The notes below the pieces were generated by a model. That model saw only the letters and a list, made by a program, of their open reading frames with translations. It was not told the origin of the DNA and did not search any database. From Sinomonas sp. R1AF57 (GTDB lineage Bacteria; Actinomycetota; Actinomycetes; Actinomycetales; Micrococcaceae): 64,000 nt of DNA. Of this stretch, positions 26,360 through 34,182 are shown piece by piece. The stretch is taken from contig NZ_CP022463.1 in the NCBI RefSeq assembly GCF_002224485.1, positions 2,617,990-2,681,989 of the forward strand. Direction: 5' to 3'. Both the position numbers and the translations under genes were made by a program. The number at the start of each line of letters is the position of its first letter. The first letter of the stretch is position 1.

Positions 26360-27496
26360 TCAGCGGGCCGGGACCGGGGCGAGGAGGGGGCTCAGCCCGC
26401 CGGCGGGGTAGTTGGCTCCGAGGACCATGCACCGGTCGATGTCCTCGGCGGACGCGACGACGCCCTCGGCGAGCATGATGCCGACCTCCTCGGCCAGGGC
26501 CGCGCGGACGCGCTCGAGGACCCGGGCCTGGTCGACGGCAGCGGCGCCGGCCGCGGTCCCGACCGGCGGCGGCAGGAGGGCGGCCGCCTCAGGCGAGAGC
26601 GCGCCGTCGTCCGCGAGGAGCCGCCGAACGCCGGAGCCGGCAGCTGCGGCGAGCCACGGCGAGAGCGGGAACCGCTCCGGGTAGGCCCGGTGCATGGTGG
26701 CACAGATGTGCTGCTGGACTCCGGTGCCGATGTAGTCGATGAGGGTGAGCGGGGTCATCGGCAGGTTCCACGGGGCGAGCGCGCGGTCGACGGCGAGCGG
26801 GTCGCCGCCCGCTGCGGCCGCCGCCTCGATCTCGGCCATGGTCTCGGAGAAGAGCCGTGTGAGGAGGCGGTTGACGACGAAGCCTGGCGCGTCCGCCACC
26901 GGGACAGCCGTCTTGCCGAGTGCGGCGGCGAGGCCGGCGGCAGCCGACATCGCGTCCTCGGACGCGAACGGGGTGCGGACGAGCTCGAGCAGCGGCAGGA
27001 CCGCGACGGGGTTGAAGAAGTGGAAGCCGACCACGCGCTCGGGGTGGGCGAGCCCCTCGGCCATGGCTGCGACGGAGAGGGAGGAGGTGTTGGTCAGCAG
27101 GAGGGCGTGCGGGTCGACCGCGGCCTCCGCAGCGGCGAAGACGCTGCGCTTGACCGACAGCTCCTCGAAGACGGCCTCGATGACCACGTCGCACCCGGCG
27201 AAGTCGGCCGGGTCCGTGGTGCCGCTGATCAGGGACGCGACCTCGGAGGCGTCCCCGGGGGCGAGGCGGCCCTTGGCCTCGGCGCGCTCGAGCCGGGCCC
27301 GGATGGCGCCAAGCGCGGCGTCGACCCGCTCGGCGGAGAGGTCGCTCATGGTCACCGGGACGCGGAGCTGCTGCGCGAAGAGCGTGGCGAGCTGGCTGGC
27401 CATCAGCCCGGCACCGACGACGCCGATGGCGCGGAGCGGGCGCGGGCGGGGGGCGGATGCGCGGGGCGCGGGCAAGGGAGCGGCAGTGTGGGGCAC
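26360..27496 (-). CDS. 3-hydroxyacyl-CoA dehydrogenase
   Basis: 378 residues. IGVVGAGLMASQLATLFAQ (about residues 24-42) is the NAD-binding loop (GxGxM rather than GxGxxG), TNTSSLSVAAMA and VVGFHFFNPVAVLPLLELV hold catalytic Ser/His and the family signature. The C-terminal domain follows. It oxidises L-3-hydroxyacyl-CoA, the third step of beta-oxidation. It is larger than the roughly 280-residue single enzymes because of extra C-terminal helices. The start is GTG, six bases after a -10 box, so the message is likely leaderless. Confidence 0.88.
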   Translation of the reverse strand: MPHTAAPLPAPRASAPRPRPLRAIGVVGAGLMASQLATLFAQQLRVPVTMSDLSAERVDAALGAIRARLERAEAKGRLAPGDASEVASLISGTTDPADFAGCDVVIEAVFEELSVKRSVFAAAEAAVDPHALLLTNTSSLSVAAMAEGLAHPERVVGFHFFNPVAVLPLLELVRTPFASEDAMSAAAGLAAALGKTAVPVADAPGFVVNRLLTRLFSETMAEIEAAAAAGGDPLAVDRALAPWNLPMTPLTLIDYIGTGVQQHICATMHRAYPERFPLSPWLAAAAGSGVRRLLADDGALSPEAAALLPPPVGTAAGAAAVDQARVLERVRAALAEEVGIMLAEGVVASAEDIDRCMVLGANYPAGGLSPLLAPVPAR

Positions 27497-27502
27497 GCCA
27501 CC

Positions 27503-27548
27503 ATGTAATCGTGAAACTGAGTGTCAGGTCAAGTGGAACGGAGTGTCA
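27503..27548 (-). promoter_or_regulatory. Promoter and 22-bp direct repeat ahead of the beta-oxidation genes
   Basis: TTGACC (27527-27532) and TTACAT (27503-27508), 18 bases apart, are six bases ahead of the GTG of the dehydrogenase. AC(T/G)GAGTGTCA occurs twice (plus strand 27516-27526 and 27538-27548), a 22-bp direct repeat covering the -35 and spacer; it may be the binding site of the TetR protein encoded immediately upstream. Confidence 0.5.
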
Positions 27549-28295
27549 TGACCGTCGCCGGAGCGCGTCCTCGATGGTCCGGGCAACGTCGGCCGGCGCG
27601 GCGGACCGGGGGAACACGGCGACGACGATGTCGTCGCCCGAGCCGGCCGTTCCGCCGGCGGCGCGCGTCCCGCCGAAGGCGACCGCGCCGGCGTCCTGCG
27701 CCACCGCGCCGCCCGGTCCGACCCCGAAGAGCCGGCGCACGGCGTCGAGTTCGGCGCGCAGCCGCGCCGCGCTGAAGCCGTCCTCACCGCGCATGAGCCC
27801 GCGCAGGCAGTAGTTCTGGGTCGCGATCACGGTTGCGGCGAAGCGCACCGCGTCCAAGGGGTCGACGCCGGGCACGACGCGGCGGAGGTAGCGCTGGAAG
27901 AGCCGCTCGTACCGGAAGGTCGTGACGAGCTCCTTGTCGCGCAGGCCGGGCTCCCGCGTCACCACCTGGTAGCGCAGCTGTGCCAGGTCCCCGAGCGAGG
28001 CGAAATGCGCGAACACGAGCTCAGCGGCGCGGCAGACCGCGTCCCACGGGTCATCGTGGCGTTCGGCGAGGAAGTCCTCGGCCTGGCCCAGGAGCGTGTC
28101 GTGGTCGGCGAAGACCACGTCCTCCTTCGAGCGGAACTGCCGGAAGAATGTGCTGCGCGAGAGGCCGGCCGCAGCGGCGATCTGGTCCGCGCTCGTCGCC
28201 TCATAGCCCTGCTCGGCGTACAGCCGGACGGCGGCGGCAGCGACGTCGAGGCGGTGCCGCGCCTGGCCCGCCACCGCGTCCGTCCCGCCGGTCAC
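27546..28295 (-). CDS. TetR-family regulator
   Basis: 249 residues. The N-terminal helix-turn-helix reads AAVRLYAEQGYEATSADQIAAAAGLSRSTFFRQFRSKEDVV (about residues 21-61), typical of TetR. The C-terminal half (DAVRFAATVIATQNYCLRGLM) is an all-helical ligand domain, and the last about 50 residues are Ala/Gly-rich and poorly structured. Its position just upstream of the beta-oxidation genes suggests it controls them, with an acyl-CoA as ligand; this is inferred. The start is GTG, 16 bases after the murB stop. Confidence 0.9.
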   Translation of the reverse strand: MTGGTDAVAGQARHRLDVAAAAVRLYAEQGYEATSADQIAAAAGLSRSTFFRQFRSKEDVVFADHDTLLGQAEDFLAERHDDPWDAVCRAAELVFAHFASLGDLAQLRYQVVTREPGLRDKELVTTFRYERLFQRYLRRVVPGVDPLDAVRFAATVIATQNYCLRGLMRGEDGFSAARLRAELDAVRRLFGVGPGGAVAQDAGAVAFGGTRAAGGTAGSGDDIVVAVFPRSAAPADVARTIEDALRRRS

Positions 28296-28311
28296 GGCCG
28301 GGTCCCGCGGC

Positions 28312-29376
28312 TCACAGCTCCATCCCGATGAGCAGCGGCTCGTTGTGCAGCTCGATCCCGAAGCGTGCCCTGACGCCGTCCCGCACCTCTCGGGCGAGCG
28401 CGAGGAGGTCCTTCGCCGTCGCGTCGCCGCGGTTGGTCAGCGCGAGGGTGTGCTTGGTGGACAGCGACGCGCGGCCGCCCGTGACGCTGTCCGGCTCGAG
28501 ACCGTAGCCCTTGGGGAAGCCGGCGCGCTCGATGAGCCATGCCGCCGACGTCTTCACCAGGCCCTCGCCCGCCGGGTAGCGCGGCGCCCCCTCGGGCAGG
28601 GACGCGGCGTCGGCCTCGGCCAGGATGGGGTTCGTGAAGAACGAGCCGGTCGAGTACGTGTCCCGGTCGGCCGGGTCAAGGACCATGCCCTTGGAGGCCC
28701 GCAGGCGCAGCACCTCGCGGCGCACATCGAGGGCGTGGGCCCGCTCGCCCTGCTCGACCCCGAGGCCGCGGGCGAGCTCTGCGTAGCGGATGGGGGCGCT
28801 CATGCGCCCGAGCGGGAGCTGGAAGTCGACACGGAGCACCACGTACCGGGGGGACCCGTTGACCGTGGTCTGCTTGAGGAGCGAGTCGCGGTAGCCGAAC
28901 CGCAGCTCCGAGGGGACGAACGTCTTCACGGCGCCGGCCTCCCGGTCCCAGGTCCGCACCTGCCAGATGGTCTGCGAGACATCCGCACCGTAGGCGCCGA
29001 CGTTCTGCACGGGCGTCGCACCGGTCGAGCCGGGGATGCCGGAGAGGGCCTCGAGGCCGCTGAACGCGTGGTGGACGGCGTAGTCCACGACCTCGTCCCA
29101 CGGGTGCCCGGCCTGCACGGAGAGCGAGGCGCCCCCGCACGTGTCCGCGGTGTCCACGGAGATGCCCTCGGAGGCGATCCTGAGCACGGTGCCGGGGTAG
29201 CCGTCGTCCGAGATGACGAGGTTGGATCCGCCCGCGATGATCAGGAGCGGCTCGCCCGCGGCATCGGCCTCGCGGACCGCCTCGATGATCTCGGCCTCGG
29301 AGCGGGCCTCCTCGAAGCGGGCGGCCGGGCCGCCCACGGCGGAGGTTGTCAGGGAGGACAGCAGGGTCTGGCTCAC
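28312..29376 (-). CDS. murB: UDP-N-acetylmuramate dehydrogenase MurB
   Basis: 354 residues, type I. The FAD-binding motif is LLIIAGGSNLVISDDGYPG (about residues 44-62), then LSGIPGSTGATPVQNVGAYGADVSQ (about 111-135), a Ser-containing STGSFFTNPIL near 240 and the closing IELHNEPLLIG with the proton-donating Glu. It reduces enolpyruvyl-UDP-GlcNAc to UDP-MurNAc for peptidoglycan synthesis, in the cytoplasm, using NADPH. The start is GTG. Its placement downstream of hadAB is shared by many actinobacteria. Confidence 0.94.
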   Translation of the reverse strand: MSQTLLSSLTTSAVGGPAARFEEARSEAEIIEAVREADAAGEPLLIIAGGSNLVISDDGYPGTVLRIASEGISVDTADTCGGASLSVQAGHPWDEVVDYAVHHAFSGLEALSGIPGSTGATPVQNVGAYGADVSQTIWQVRTWDREAGAVKTFVPSELRFGYRDSLLKQTTVNGSPRYVVLRVDFQLPLGRMSAPIRYAELARGLGVEQGERAHALDVRREVLRLRASKGMVLDPADRDTYSTGSFFTNPILAEADAASLPEGAPRYPAGEGLVKTSAAWLIERAGFPKGYGLEPDSVTGGRASLSTKHTLALTNRGDATAKDLLALAREVRDGVRARFGIELHNEPLLIGMEL

Positions 29377-29425
29377 CCGTCCAGCTTAGGCGAGGGCCGC
29401 GACAGCCGCGCACGACGCCGGGGAC

Positions 29426-30712
29426 TCACCCCGCGAGGCGCGCCACCGTGCGCTGGGCTGCCTGGCCGGCCAGGACGAGGCTGAGGACGACGAACAGCAG
29501 CACGGTCAGCAGCGAGTACCGCACGCCCGTGAACTCGGCCACGAAGCCCAGCAGGGGCGGCCCGCACAGGAACGCGCCATAGCCGATGGTGGAGACGACC
29601 GAGACGCGGGCCGCGGCGTGGACGGGGTCGTCTGCGGCGGCAGACATGCCCACGGGGAAGCCGAGGGACGCTCCGAGGCCCCAGACCACGAGGCCCACGA
29701 ACGCGAGCCACAGGGCCGGGGCGAGCACGAACAGCGCCAGGCCGAGGATGGCCAGCACCGCGCACGCTCGCAGCGACACGACGCGGCCGTGCCGGTTGAG
29801 CACGGGCGTGCCGAGGAAGCGGCCCGCGGCCATCGCCGCCACGAAGCACGAGTAGCCTGCGGCTCCGACAGCGTGCGAGACTCCGTAGCCGTCCGCGAGC
29901 GCGAGTGCGACCCAGTCCCCCGCCGCCCCCTCGGCCAGGGCAAGGCCGAGCACCATGACGCCGAGCAGCACCGTGCGGCGGTCCTTCCAGGCCGCGGCGA
30001 CCTGCGCGCGGCCCCCGGGTGCCGCCGGGGCCGGAGCCTCAGCGGGAGCCCCGTCCGGCGAGCCGTCTGCGGCAGGCGAGGAAGCGGCGTCGTGCGCCGC
30101 GGAGGGCCGGCGGTCGGCATCGGCGCGGAGGAAGAACCCCGCGGTGACCACGGTGGCGGCGACCACCACGCCGGCCGCGCCGAGGTGCCACACGAGGGGC
30201 ACGGCGGCGGCCGCCGCCCACGCGCCCACGACGGCGCCCGCCACGGTGCCGAGGCTGAACGACCCGTGCAGCCGCGGCATGATGAACCGCCTCAGGGCCC
30301 GCTCGACGGCGGCGCCCTCGACGTTCGAGGCCGTGTTCCAGCTCGCGGTCCCGAGGCCGACCACGGCGAAGCCGATCGCGGCCGCCACGGGCGAGCGCAG
30401 CACGCTCGCCCCGAGGCCGAGCAGCGTCAGGCCCGCTCCGACGAGGGCGGCCCCGGTCTGGATGGTTCGCGCCGAGCCGAGCCGGATCACGATGAGGCCC
30501 GACGCCGAGACCGATGCGAACGAGGCCAGCGTCATGCACAGCAGGAGCAGCCCGACGCCGCCGGGAGTGAGGACGAGGTCCTGGGCGAGCGCGGGGACCC
30601 GCGACACCCAGCTCGAGAACGCGATGCCGCTCGCGGCGTAGGCTGCCACGACGGCGAGGTGCCAGTGTCGGACCTCGGTGGGCACTGCCCGGACGGCGGG
30701 TGGCCGGAGCAC
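29426..30712 (-). CDS. MFS transporter, 12-TM type
   Basis: 428 residues with about twelve hydrophobic segments. Around residue 210 is a cytoplasmic loop rich in Ala, Pro, Asp and Gly (ADADRRPSAAHDAASSPAADG), the usual central MFS loop. LGTASWNTASNVEGAAVER (about 120-138) and GLGASLGFPVGMSAAADDP (about 355-373) resemble the sugar- and drug-exporter group represented by YfiS/SetA-like carriers. No substrate can be named. It starts 10 bases after the hadB stop, so it is likely co-transcribed with hadAB. Confidence 0.85.
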   Translation of the reverse strand: MLRPPAVRAVPTEVRHWHLAVVAAYAASGIAFSSWVSRVPALAQDLVLTPGGVGLLLLCMTLASFASVSASGLIVIRLGSARTIQTGAALVGAGLTLLGLGASVLRSPVAAAIGFAVVGLGTASWNTASNVEGAAVERALRRFIMPRLHGSFSLGTVAGAVVGAWAAAAAVPLVWHLGAAGVVVAATVVTAGFFLRADADRRPSAAHDAASSPAADGSPDGAPAEAPAPAAPGGRAQVAAAWKDRRTVLLGVMVLGLALAEGAAGDWVALALADGYGVSHAVGAAGYSCFVAAMAAGRFLGTPVLNRHGRVVSLRACAVLAILGLALFVLAPALWLAFVGLVVWGLGASLGFPVGMSAAADDPVHAAARVSVVSTIGYGAFLCGPPLLGFVAEFTGVRYSLLTVLLFVVLSLVLAGQAAQRTVARLAG

Positions 30713-30722
30713 GTGGGGCTGC

Positions 30723-31196
30723 TCAGGCGAGCCGGACGACGGCCTGGGCCTTGGTCAGGACCCGCTGCCCTCCCGCGGTGACGGTGAGGTCGATCCGGGC
30801 GGTGCGGGCCTCGGCGTCGAGCGCGCCGACGGTCCCGACGACCTCGAGGACGGCGCCGGGCTCGTCGGTGCCGGTGGTGTCGGCCACGGGGACCGGCTTG
30901 GTGAAGCGGGTCTGGTAGTCCACGACTCCGCCCGGGTCCCCGGCCCAGTCGGTGACGAGCTGCACGGCGGCGCCCATGGTGAACATGCCGTGCGCGATCA
31001 CGCCCGGAAGCTCGACCGAGGTCGCGAAGTCGTTGTTCCAGTGGATCGGGTTGAAGTCTCCCGACGCGCCCGCGTACTTCACGAGGTCGGCGCGGGTCAC
31101 GGCGATCTCGCGGCGGCCGATCTCCATGCCCTTCTCGAGCTGGTCGAAGACGGGCATGACGGCGGCGCTCCCGGCGGCAGCGTTCTCGGCGCTCAC
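30723..31196 (-). CDS. hadB: MaoC-type (3R)-hydroxyacyl dehydratase subunit HadB
   Basis: 157 residues of the hot-dog fold. YAGASGDFNPIHWNNDFATSVELPGVIAHGMFTMG (about residues 40-74) is the hydratase motif with catalytic Asp and His. It pairs with HadA to form the dehydratase that removes water from 3-hydroxyacyl-ACP or -CoA. The GTG start overlaps the hadA stop by four bases (GTGA at 31193-31196); an ATG 13 codons inside is an alternative. Confidence 0.9.
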   Translation of the reverse strand: MSAENAAAGSAAVMPVFDQLEKGMEIGRREIAVTRADLVKYAGASGDFNPIHWNNDFATSVELPGVIAHGMFTMGAAVQLVTDWAGDPGGVVDYQTRFTKPVPVADTTGTDEPGAVLEVVGTVGALDAEARTARIDLTVTAGGQRVLTKAQAVVRLA

Positions 31197-31654
31197 TGGC
31201 CTTCTCCCCTCACGAGAATGGACGACACGGTGGTGGCCACCTTCTCGACGGCACCCGCGGCGCCGTCGGCGGTGATCTCGGCGCGCGTCGTGATCATCGC
31301 GCCGCCGCCCATCGCGCGGACCTGGTCGACGTGGAGCTCCGCGGTGAGCCGGTCCCCCGCGACGATCGGCCGGTGGTGGGTGAACCGCTGCTCGGCGTGG
31401 ACCACCCGCGAGAAGTCGATCCCGGACTCCGGGTCGGCGATGAGCTGGGCGTCGGCCCGCTGCGCGACGATGATCGCGAAGGTCGGAGGCGCGACGAGGT
31501 CGGCGTGGCCGAGGGCGCGCGCCGCGGCGACCTCGTAGTGGGCGGGGTGCTCTGCCTTGACGGCGCGGGCGAACTCGCGGATCTTCTCGCGCGCGACATC
31601 GTACGCCTCCGCGGGCGGGTAGACGCGACCGGCGAGGTCGGGGTTGATGGCCAT
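31193..31654 (-). CDS. hadA: MaoC-N-type dehydratase subunit HadA
   Basis: 153 residues of the FAS1/MaoC N-terminal domain family. RVYPPAEAYDVAREKIREFARAVKAEHPAH is the usual N-terminal region, and HAEQRFTHHRPIVAGDRLTAEL is the hot-dog core that lacks the catalytic residues supplied by HadB. The HadA-HadB-MurB order is widespread in actinobacteria. Confidence 0.9.
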   Translation of the reverse strand: MAINPDLAGRVYPPAEAYDVAREKIREFARAVKAEHPAHYEVAAARALGHADLVAPPTFAIIVAQRADAQLIADPESGIDFSRVVHAEQRFTHHRPIVAGDRLTAELHVDQVRAMGGGAMITTRAEITADGAAGAVEKVATTVSSILVRGEGQ

Positions 31655-31696
31655 GGGGAAAGCCTATCGGGTGGCCGGAAGAGCCTAGATGACGGT

Positions 31697-31720
31697 ATGA
31701 TGGATTCATCAATCCATCAT
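31697..31720 (+). promoter_or_regulatory. Perfect inverted-repeat operator over the arsR-sulP promoter
   Basis: ATGATGGAT and ATCCATCAT flank a 6-base spacer (24 bp in all). It overlaps the -10 box TATGAT at 31696-31701 and the predicted start, so the ArsR-type protein made 11 bases downstream probably blocks its own promoter. Confidence 0.75.
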
Positions 31721-31731
31721 CTGGAGGGTTT

Positions 31732-32154
31732 ATGCTCACTGCCCGCGAGACGCCGCTGTACGAGATCAAGGCAAATCTGTTCAAGGGCCTCGCGCACCCG
31801 GCACGCATCCGCATCCTCGAGATCCTCGCGGACTCGCCCGGCCAGTCCTGCCCGGTCAGCGAGCTCCTCGAGGGCACCGGGCTCGAAGCCTCCCACCTGT
31901 CCCAGCACCTCGCGACCCTCCGGCGCCACCGGGTCGTCACGAGCGTCCGCACGGCCAACACGGTGACCTACTCCCTCGCCCACCCCACGATCGCCGAGCT
32001 CCTCGCGATCGCCCGCACCTTCCTCCTCGACACCCTCGCCGACACGCGCGCCCAGCTTGAGGCCGCCTCCGCCCTGCCGGCGCTCGGCGCCGCCGCGTCC
32101 AGCACCGCACCCGCCGCCGCATCCACCACCGCGCATGACGGCGGTGCCCGGTGA
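31732..32154 (+). CDS. ArsR-family winged-helix regulator
   Basis: 140 residues. FKGLAHPARIRILEILADSPGQSCPVSELLEGTGLEASHLSQHLATLRRHRVV (about residues 13-65) is the ArsR fold. It has only one Cys and none of the metal-binding Cys clusters of SmtB/ArsR, so a metal is not the obvious signal. The last about 40 residues are Ala-rich and probably disordered. It directly precedes and overlaps the SulP gene (GTGA), so it likely regulates that transporter. Confidence 0.9.
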   Translation: MLTARETPLYEIKANLFKGLAHPARIRILEILADSPGQSCPVSELLEGTGLEASHLSQHLATLRRHRVVTSVRTANTVTYSLAHPTIAELLAIARTFLLDTLADTRAQLEAASALPALGAAASSTAPAAASTTAHDGGAR

Positions 32155-33878
32155 GCGCCGTCGTCCCGCCGCCCGCACGGACCGGCACCGTGGCCCGGGC
32201 CGCCGCCGGTGCCGCCGCCCTCCTCCCCCGCCGCTCGGACTACGCGCAGCTGGGGCGGTCGTGGCGGCAGGACCTCGTCGCGGGCCTGACCGTGGGCATC
32301 GTCGCCCTGCCGCTCGCGCTGGCCTTCGGGGTGAGCTCCGGAGTCGGGGCCGAGGCGGGCATCGTGACCGCCATCGTCGCGGGGTTCGTCGCCGCCGTGT
32401 TCGGCGGGTCGCACGTGCAGGTCTCGGGCCCGACCGGGGCGATGGTCGTGGTCCTCGCCCCCATCGTGGCGACCCACGGCGTCGGCGCGGTCGCGCTCCT
32501 GAGCCTCGCGGCCGGCGTCGTGCTCGTGGCGCTCGGCGCCTCCCGGCTCGGGCGGGCGGTCGCGTACATCCCCTGGCCGGTCGTGGAGGGGTTCACGCTC
32601 GGCATCGGCGTGATCATCTTCCTCCAGCAGGTCCCGCTCGCCGTGTCCTCGCACGTCGCACCGGGCCAGAACACCGCCGTCGCCGCCGCCGAGGCGATCA
32701 CGACGGCGCCGTGGCCGCGCGCGTGGGCGAGCGTCGGCGTCGTCGTGCTCGTCGCGGCGGTCATGCTCCTCGTGCCGCGCCTCCACCGGGCGCTCCCAGC
32801 GAGCCTGATCGCGATCCTGGTCTCCGCGGTCGCCGTCGCGCTGCTGGGCCTGGACGTCGAGCGCATCGGCGAGCTGCCGACGTCGCTCCCCGCCCCGTCG
32901 CTGCCCGGGCTCGGCCTCGGGGACCTGCCCGGGCTGGCGGGACCGACCCTCGCCATCGCGGCGCTCGCGGCCATCGAGTCGCTGCTGTCGGCGCGCGTCG
33001 CGTCGGGGCTTGCGGGCCCCGACGGGCGCACGACCGGGACCTACAACCCGGACCGCGAGCTCGTGGGCCAGGGGCTGGCATCGATCGCCGCAGGTCTCTT
33101 CGGCGGCATGCCCGCCACCGGGGCGATCGCCCGCACCGCCGTCAATGTCCGCTCGGGAGCCCGGACCCGGCTCGCCGCCGTGGTGCACGCGCTCGTGCTG
33201 CTCGGGGTCGTGTACCTCGCGGCGCAGCTCGTGGGGCAGATCCCGCTCGCGGCGCTCGCGGGCGTGCTCATGGTCACGGCGGCGCGCATGGTCTCGGTGC
33301 GGACGGCCAGGAGCATCCTGGGATCGACGCGCCACGACGCGATCGCGTTCGTGCTGACGGCCGTCATCACCGTCTCGTTCGACCTCATCGTGGCCATCCA
33401 GATCGGCCTCGTCGCCGCCGCGCTGCTGACGCTGCGCCAGTTCGCGAAGCTCGGCACCGTGAGGCGGGAGCCCATCGCGGGGCCGGCGCACGACGGCGAC
33501 GAGCACATCGCCGTCTTCCGCCTGGACGGCCTGATGTTCTTCGGCGCAGCCGACCGGATCCTGGAGGACGTCACGGGCCTGGCCGCGGCGCAGGGCGTCG
33601 AGGTGGTGGTGCTGAGGCTGTCCCAGCTGCGCTACCTGGACGCGACCGGGGCGCAGGCGCTCGTCGAAGTGATCCGCACACTCGAGGCGCGCGGGATCAC
33701 CGTCCTGCTCAAGGGAGTGCAGGAGCAGCACCTCGAACTGGTGCGCAAGGTGGGGGTCATCGCGGAGCTGCGGCACCACCGGCACCTCTTCGACATGCTC
33801 GAGGAAGCGGTCGAGCATGCCAGGAGCCACGTCCGCCGGGCTCGCACACCCCAGAACCCTCTGGGGGTCACCTCCTGA
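32151..33878 (+). CDS. SulP-family anion transporter with STAS domain
   Basis: 575 residues. Residues about 38-420 form ten or so transmembrane helices with the SulP pattern (AGLTVGIVALPLALAFGVSSG, HVQVSGPTGAMVVVLAPIVA). Residues about 445-555 form a STAS domain (LRLSQLRYLDATGAQALVEVIRTLE) that faces the cytoplasm. Family members carry sulfate, bicarbonate or related anions; substrate not decided. The start is GTG overlapping the arsR stop. The last codons (QNPLGVTS) are encoded by the first units of the 14-bp repeat element. Confidence 0.92.
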   Translation: MSAVVPPPARTGTVARAAAGAAALLPRRSDYAQLGRSWRQDLVAGLTVGIVALPLALAFGVSSGVGAEAGIVTAIVAGFVAAVFGGSHVQVSGPTGAMVVVLAPIVATHGVGAVALLSLAAGVVLVALGASRLGRAVAYIPWPVVEGFTLGIGVIIFLQQVPLAVSSHVAPGQNTAVAAAEAITTAPWPRAWASVGVVVLVAAVMLLVPRLHRALPASLIAILVSAVAVALLGLDVERIGELPTSLPAPSLPGLGLGDLPGLAGPTLAIAALAAIESLLSARVASGLAGPDGRTTGTYNPDRELVGQGLASIAAGLFGGMPATGAIARTAVNVRSGARTRLAAVVHALVLLGVVYLAAQLVGQIPLAALAGVLMVTAARMVSVRTARSILGSTRHDAIAFVLTAVITVSFDLIVAIQIGLVAAALLTLRQFAKLGTVRREPIAGPAHDGDEHIAVFRLDGLMFFGAADRILEDVTGLAAAQGVEVVVLRLSQLRYLDATGAQALVEVIRTLEARGITVLLKGVQEQHLELVRKVGVIAELRHHRHLFDMLEEAVEHARSHVRRARTPQNPLGVTS

Positions 33879-33932
33879 GGGTCACGTGACGCGCCCACCC
33901 GCAGGAGGTGAACCCCAGGAGGTGACCTTCAG
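33861..33932. repeat. 14-bp repeat element, copy 2
   Basis: Inverted units start at 33861 and 33875 and direct units at 33906 and 33920, each pair 14 bp apart. The halves can form a stem of about 27 bp with four mismatches around a 20-base loop. It begins inside the SulP coding region, supplies its stop, and ends nine bases short of the stop of the facing small gene, so it probably terminates both. Confidence 0.85.
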
Positions 33933-33940
33933 AGGGTGGG

Positions 33941-34165
33941 TCAGCGCTGCATCCGGCGGCGGGCGTCACGGGCGCGGATCCCGAGCCCCACGAGATGGGT
34001 GACGAGTCCGACGCCGATGATCGCCATCGAGGCGTAGAGGAGCCACATGATGTGGCCGAGGTTCGCGATGATGCTCAGGACGATGCCCACGCCGAGGAAG
34101 GCCATGCCCGAGAGCACGACCTTCCGGTACAGCGGGGACGCGGTCTCCCAGAAGCTGTTGAGCAC
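33941..34165 (-). CDS. Small two-helix membrane protein
   Basis: 74 residues with two hydrophobic segments (VVLSGMAFLGVGIVLSIIA and LLYASMAIIGVGLVTHLVG) and a very basic tail, IRARDARRRMQR. The GTG start at 34165 has AGAGAA a few bases upstream. It follows the CoA-ester lyase by 17 bases on the same strand. It could belong to a small unknown family (DUF3188-like), but I cannot confirm that. Confidence 0.75.
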   Translation of the reverse strand: MLNSFWETASPLYRKVVLSGMAFLGVGIVLSIIANLGHIMWLLYASMAIIGVGLVTHLVGLGIRARDARRRMQR

Positions 34166-34182
34166 GTTCTCTGCCGGGCCTG

